The notes below the pieces were generated by a model that saw only the letters and a program-made list of their open reading frames with translations, did no database searches and had not been told where the DNA came from. Shown here piece after piece: positions 47,401 through 49,425 of a stretch of DNA of 49,425 nucleotides. The translations under genes and the position numbers were made by a program. The first letter of the stretch is position 1. Every line of letters begins with the position of its first letter. Source of the DNA: Chthoniobacterales bacterium (GTDB taxonomy: Bacteria > Verrucomicrobiota > Verrucomicrobiia > Chthoniobacterales > UBA10450); assembly GCA_013820755.1 (NCBI GenBank), contig JACDHZ010000003.1:1-49425 (forward strand). The letters run 5' to 3'.

Positions 47401-47887
47401 CAAGAAGTTCACAAAGAAAGAAGCGAAACCGTTCGCGGTTGTGTTTATCGAAGATCTCACCGGAATTTTGGAAGTTGTTATTTGGAACGACGTTTACGAA
47501 AAAGTGTCGGAGGCGCTGGCGCCGGGTCGCGTGATTGCAATCCAAGGCACTCTGGACAGACGCGACGATGCCATTCGCGCGACGGCGAAGAAGGTGAAGA
47601 CACTCACGCCTGGAGCCGCGACCCCACTGCCGATGCGGGGCGAGGTGGCACGTCCCGATGAGAGGTACGCAGCGAAGCAGGTCGTGCTTCGTTTTTCTGA
47701 GGCGGCGAATTTCTCTGATCTCCAGGAAGTCCGGCAAATTCTCGCAACGTCACCCGGCGCAACAGGTGTGCAGCTGCTTTTCGAACGTCCAGGTGGTGAG
47801 CTCTTGCGACTGGATGCCGGCGCAGACCTTCACGTGTGCGTTACTCCGCAGCTGACAGAGAAGCTCGCTCGCTGGCGGGTGGCTTGA
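44429..47887 (+). CDS. dnaE: DNA polymerase III subunit alpha
   Basis: 1152 aa; PHP domain [89 protein letters not shown]. Confidence 0.98.
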   Translation: [1152 protein letters not shown]

Positions 47888-47898
47888 GGTCTGGCGAG

Positions 47899-49425
47899 TT
47901 ACTGTCCCGCCGAGCTTGCCCCGACTAGCCGGAGTTCCCGATTCAGCGCATTCGTGGGACAGAGATTGAACGTTCGAACTATTCGATTCTCCTGCGCGTT
48001 GCCGTCGGCGCGACTTCGCAGCGAAACACGCCAGTCGGACTGGGAGAGCCCGCCGCGGACTTCGATCTGCTCAATGTCCGGCTGACTTGTTCCATCAGCA
48101 GAAGAAGCCGCGAGTGCGAAGCCACTGATGCAGCTGCCTGATGGAACTGATGTGATATCAGCCACGTGCTCCATTGGAAACAAGGTCGCATAGAACCGCC
48201 GTAGATCGCCGTAGATCATCTCTCCCCAAACTGCGAGCTGCGCAGTATTGCACGCCAGGTAGGCATATCGAAGTGTAGCGGCAGGGCCATTGCAGCTGAT
48301 ATCTGCAGTGAGCCGCGACTGTTGGGGAAAGCGCGCGTCGAGCAGTTGGATTTCACCGGCTGCATTCATTGCTGCCCGAAGCTTCCGATCTTCAATGCCG
48401 ATCGCACCTTCGATTTCGATCTCGCCCATGTATTCGCCGGGGCGTGCGCCGAACAGTTGCGCGAATCCATCAAGGTCTTTGATATTGGCTGCCAGATTGG
48501 CGTTTACTTCCCGGTCAGCCCAATCATCCGCCCGCGTCGTAAGAGGCGCGTCGCCGCTCAGTGTAAGCTGGTTCGCTCTCTGCTTTACGTAGAGCTGCTG
48601 AAGGTGCAGCTGACGGTTATAGACCGAAGCGCCGAACATGATTGTCTCCGCAGATCGCTCACCCCATGCAAGGCCACTCACTTCCGCCCAGATCGACGTG
48701 GTGCAGCGCGCCAGATTTGAGGGATCACCGCGGAATGTAAATTTGCACGTCTGCAATGCGCCCGAAGCGCGCTCACGCCAGGCGAGCATCTCCGACATCT
48801 GCGCGAGGGAAATATCGGAGGCGGTAGCTGCTATGTCCCAAAGACGCCTGTCATCGCGGGAGTCGCTCGTCACGTTTGCACGCATCTTCCCTCCGAAAAT
48901 GTCGACGTTTAACTCCAGCCCAATTCGACGAGCCCCCGCGTGGCTGAAATCTGCAGTGAAGGCATCAATATCAATGCCGCGCGCCAGCGTGATTGCGCCG
49001 AGCGTCAGACGCTGATTTTGCCAGGAAGTAGCGCCGCGCAATCCTGTGAAGCGGTTGCTGAAGAGCGGCGATGCTATGGCAAGTTCGCCTACGCTGACGG
49101 AGCCCGTCTCGACCTCGCTAGCCGAAAGTGAGAGGTCGCGCGCATGGATTGCTGTGTGTCCCGTTTCGAAGAGGATTTCGCAGTTAGCGATTCTGAATTT
49201 CTCAGGCAACAGGCGATCAAGCGCTGGTATTTTGAAATCGTGGCTGGTTCGCGGCCGATTCTCTTCCTCTCGAATCCCCACGCGAGCGCCATTGATCTCG
49301 ACATCGCGAATTTGGCGCGTCCCGGAAAAGCCGAAAATGGCGCTGAGATTCAGCTCGAACTCAATCCGCGCCACTTCAATATTCACGTCAAGTTGCCTTT
49401 CGCCGGCTGCACGGGCGCTGAGTTG
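47899..49425 (-). CDS. AsmA/TamB-like large protein, partial (5' end outside window)
   Basis: ORF 47899..49386 starts at an internal GTG; the frame stays open to the window edge (QLSARAAGERQLDVNIEVARIEFELN). Beta-rich repetitive character. Confidence 0.55.
   Translation of the reverse strand, partial: QLSARAAGERQLDVNIEVARIEFELNLSAIFGFSGTRQIRDVEINGARVGIREEENRPRTSHDFKIPALDRLLPEKFRIANCEILFETGHTAIHARDLSLSASEVETGSVSVGELAIASPLFSNRFTGLRGATSWQNQRLTLGAITLARGIDIDAFTADFSHAGARRIGLELNVDIFGGKMRANVTSDSRDDRRLWDIAATASDISLAQMSEMLAWRERASGALQTCKFTFRGDPSNLARCTTSIWAEVSGLAWGERSAETIMFGASVYNRQLHLQQLYVKQRANQLTLSGDAPLTTRADDWADREVNANLAANIKDLDGFAQLFGARPGEYMGEIEIEGAIGIEDRKLRAAMNAAGEIQLLDARFPQQSRLTADISCNGPAATLRYAYLACNTAQLAVWGEMIYGDLRRFYATLFPMEHVADITSVPSGSCISGFALAASSADGTSQPDIEQIEVRGGLSQSDWRVSLRSRADGNAQENRIVRTFNLCPTNALNRELRLVGASSAGQ

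Overview
The window is a 49.4 kb chromosomal segment, probably from a Verrucomicrobia-like, moderately high-GC bacterium; the lineage is an impression from gene content, not a search result. It is densely coding. I see no rRNA, convincing tRNA, CRISPR array, transposase or prophage. Housekeeping genes include trmD, a fabF-like ketosynthase, tatA/E, glnA, a glnB/K-type PII gene, dnaE and an ABC-F ATPase. The main accessory features are: (1) a 2276-aa soluble hybrid histidine kinase with 13 in-register 92-aa (276-nt) poly-HAMP repeats followed by GAF-HisKA-HATPase-REC-REC-REC. It lies 4 nt upstream of a second hybrid kinase (REC-GAF-HisKA-HATPase-REC), giving five receivers with no HPt or output domain nearby. 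(2) A minus-strand CzcCBA-type heavy-metal efflux locus with several small exported metal-binding-like accessory proteins, one of them frameshifted. (3) A D-amino-acid-dehydrogenase-like gene broken by a frameshift and an in-frame stop. (4) A 9-mer, TCGTTAGGC, that recurs 9 times by hand count in several reading registers. (5) A sigma70-like promoter placed so that dnaE mRNA should be leaderless. All calls come from reading the sequence and the ORF track; no searches were run.
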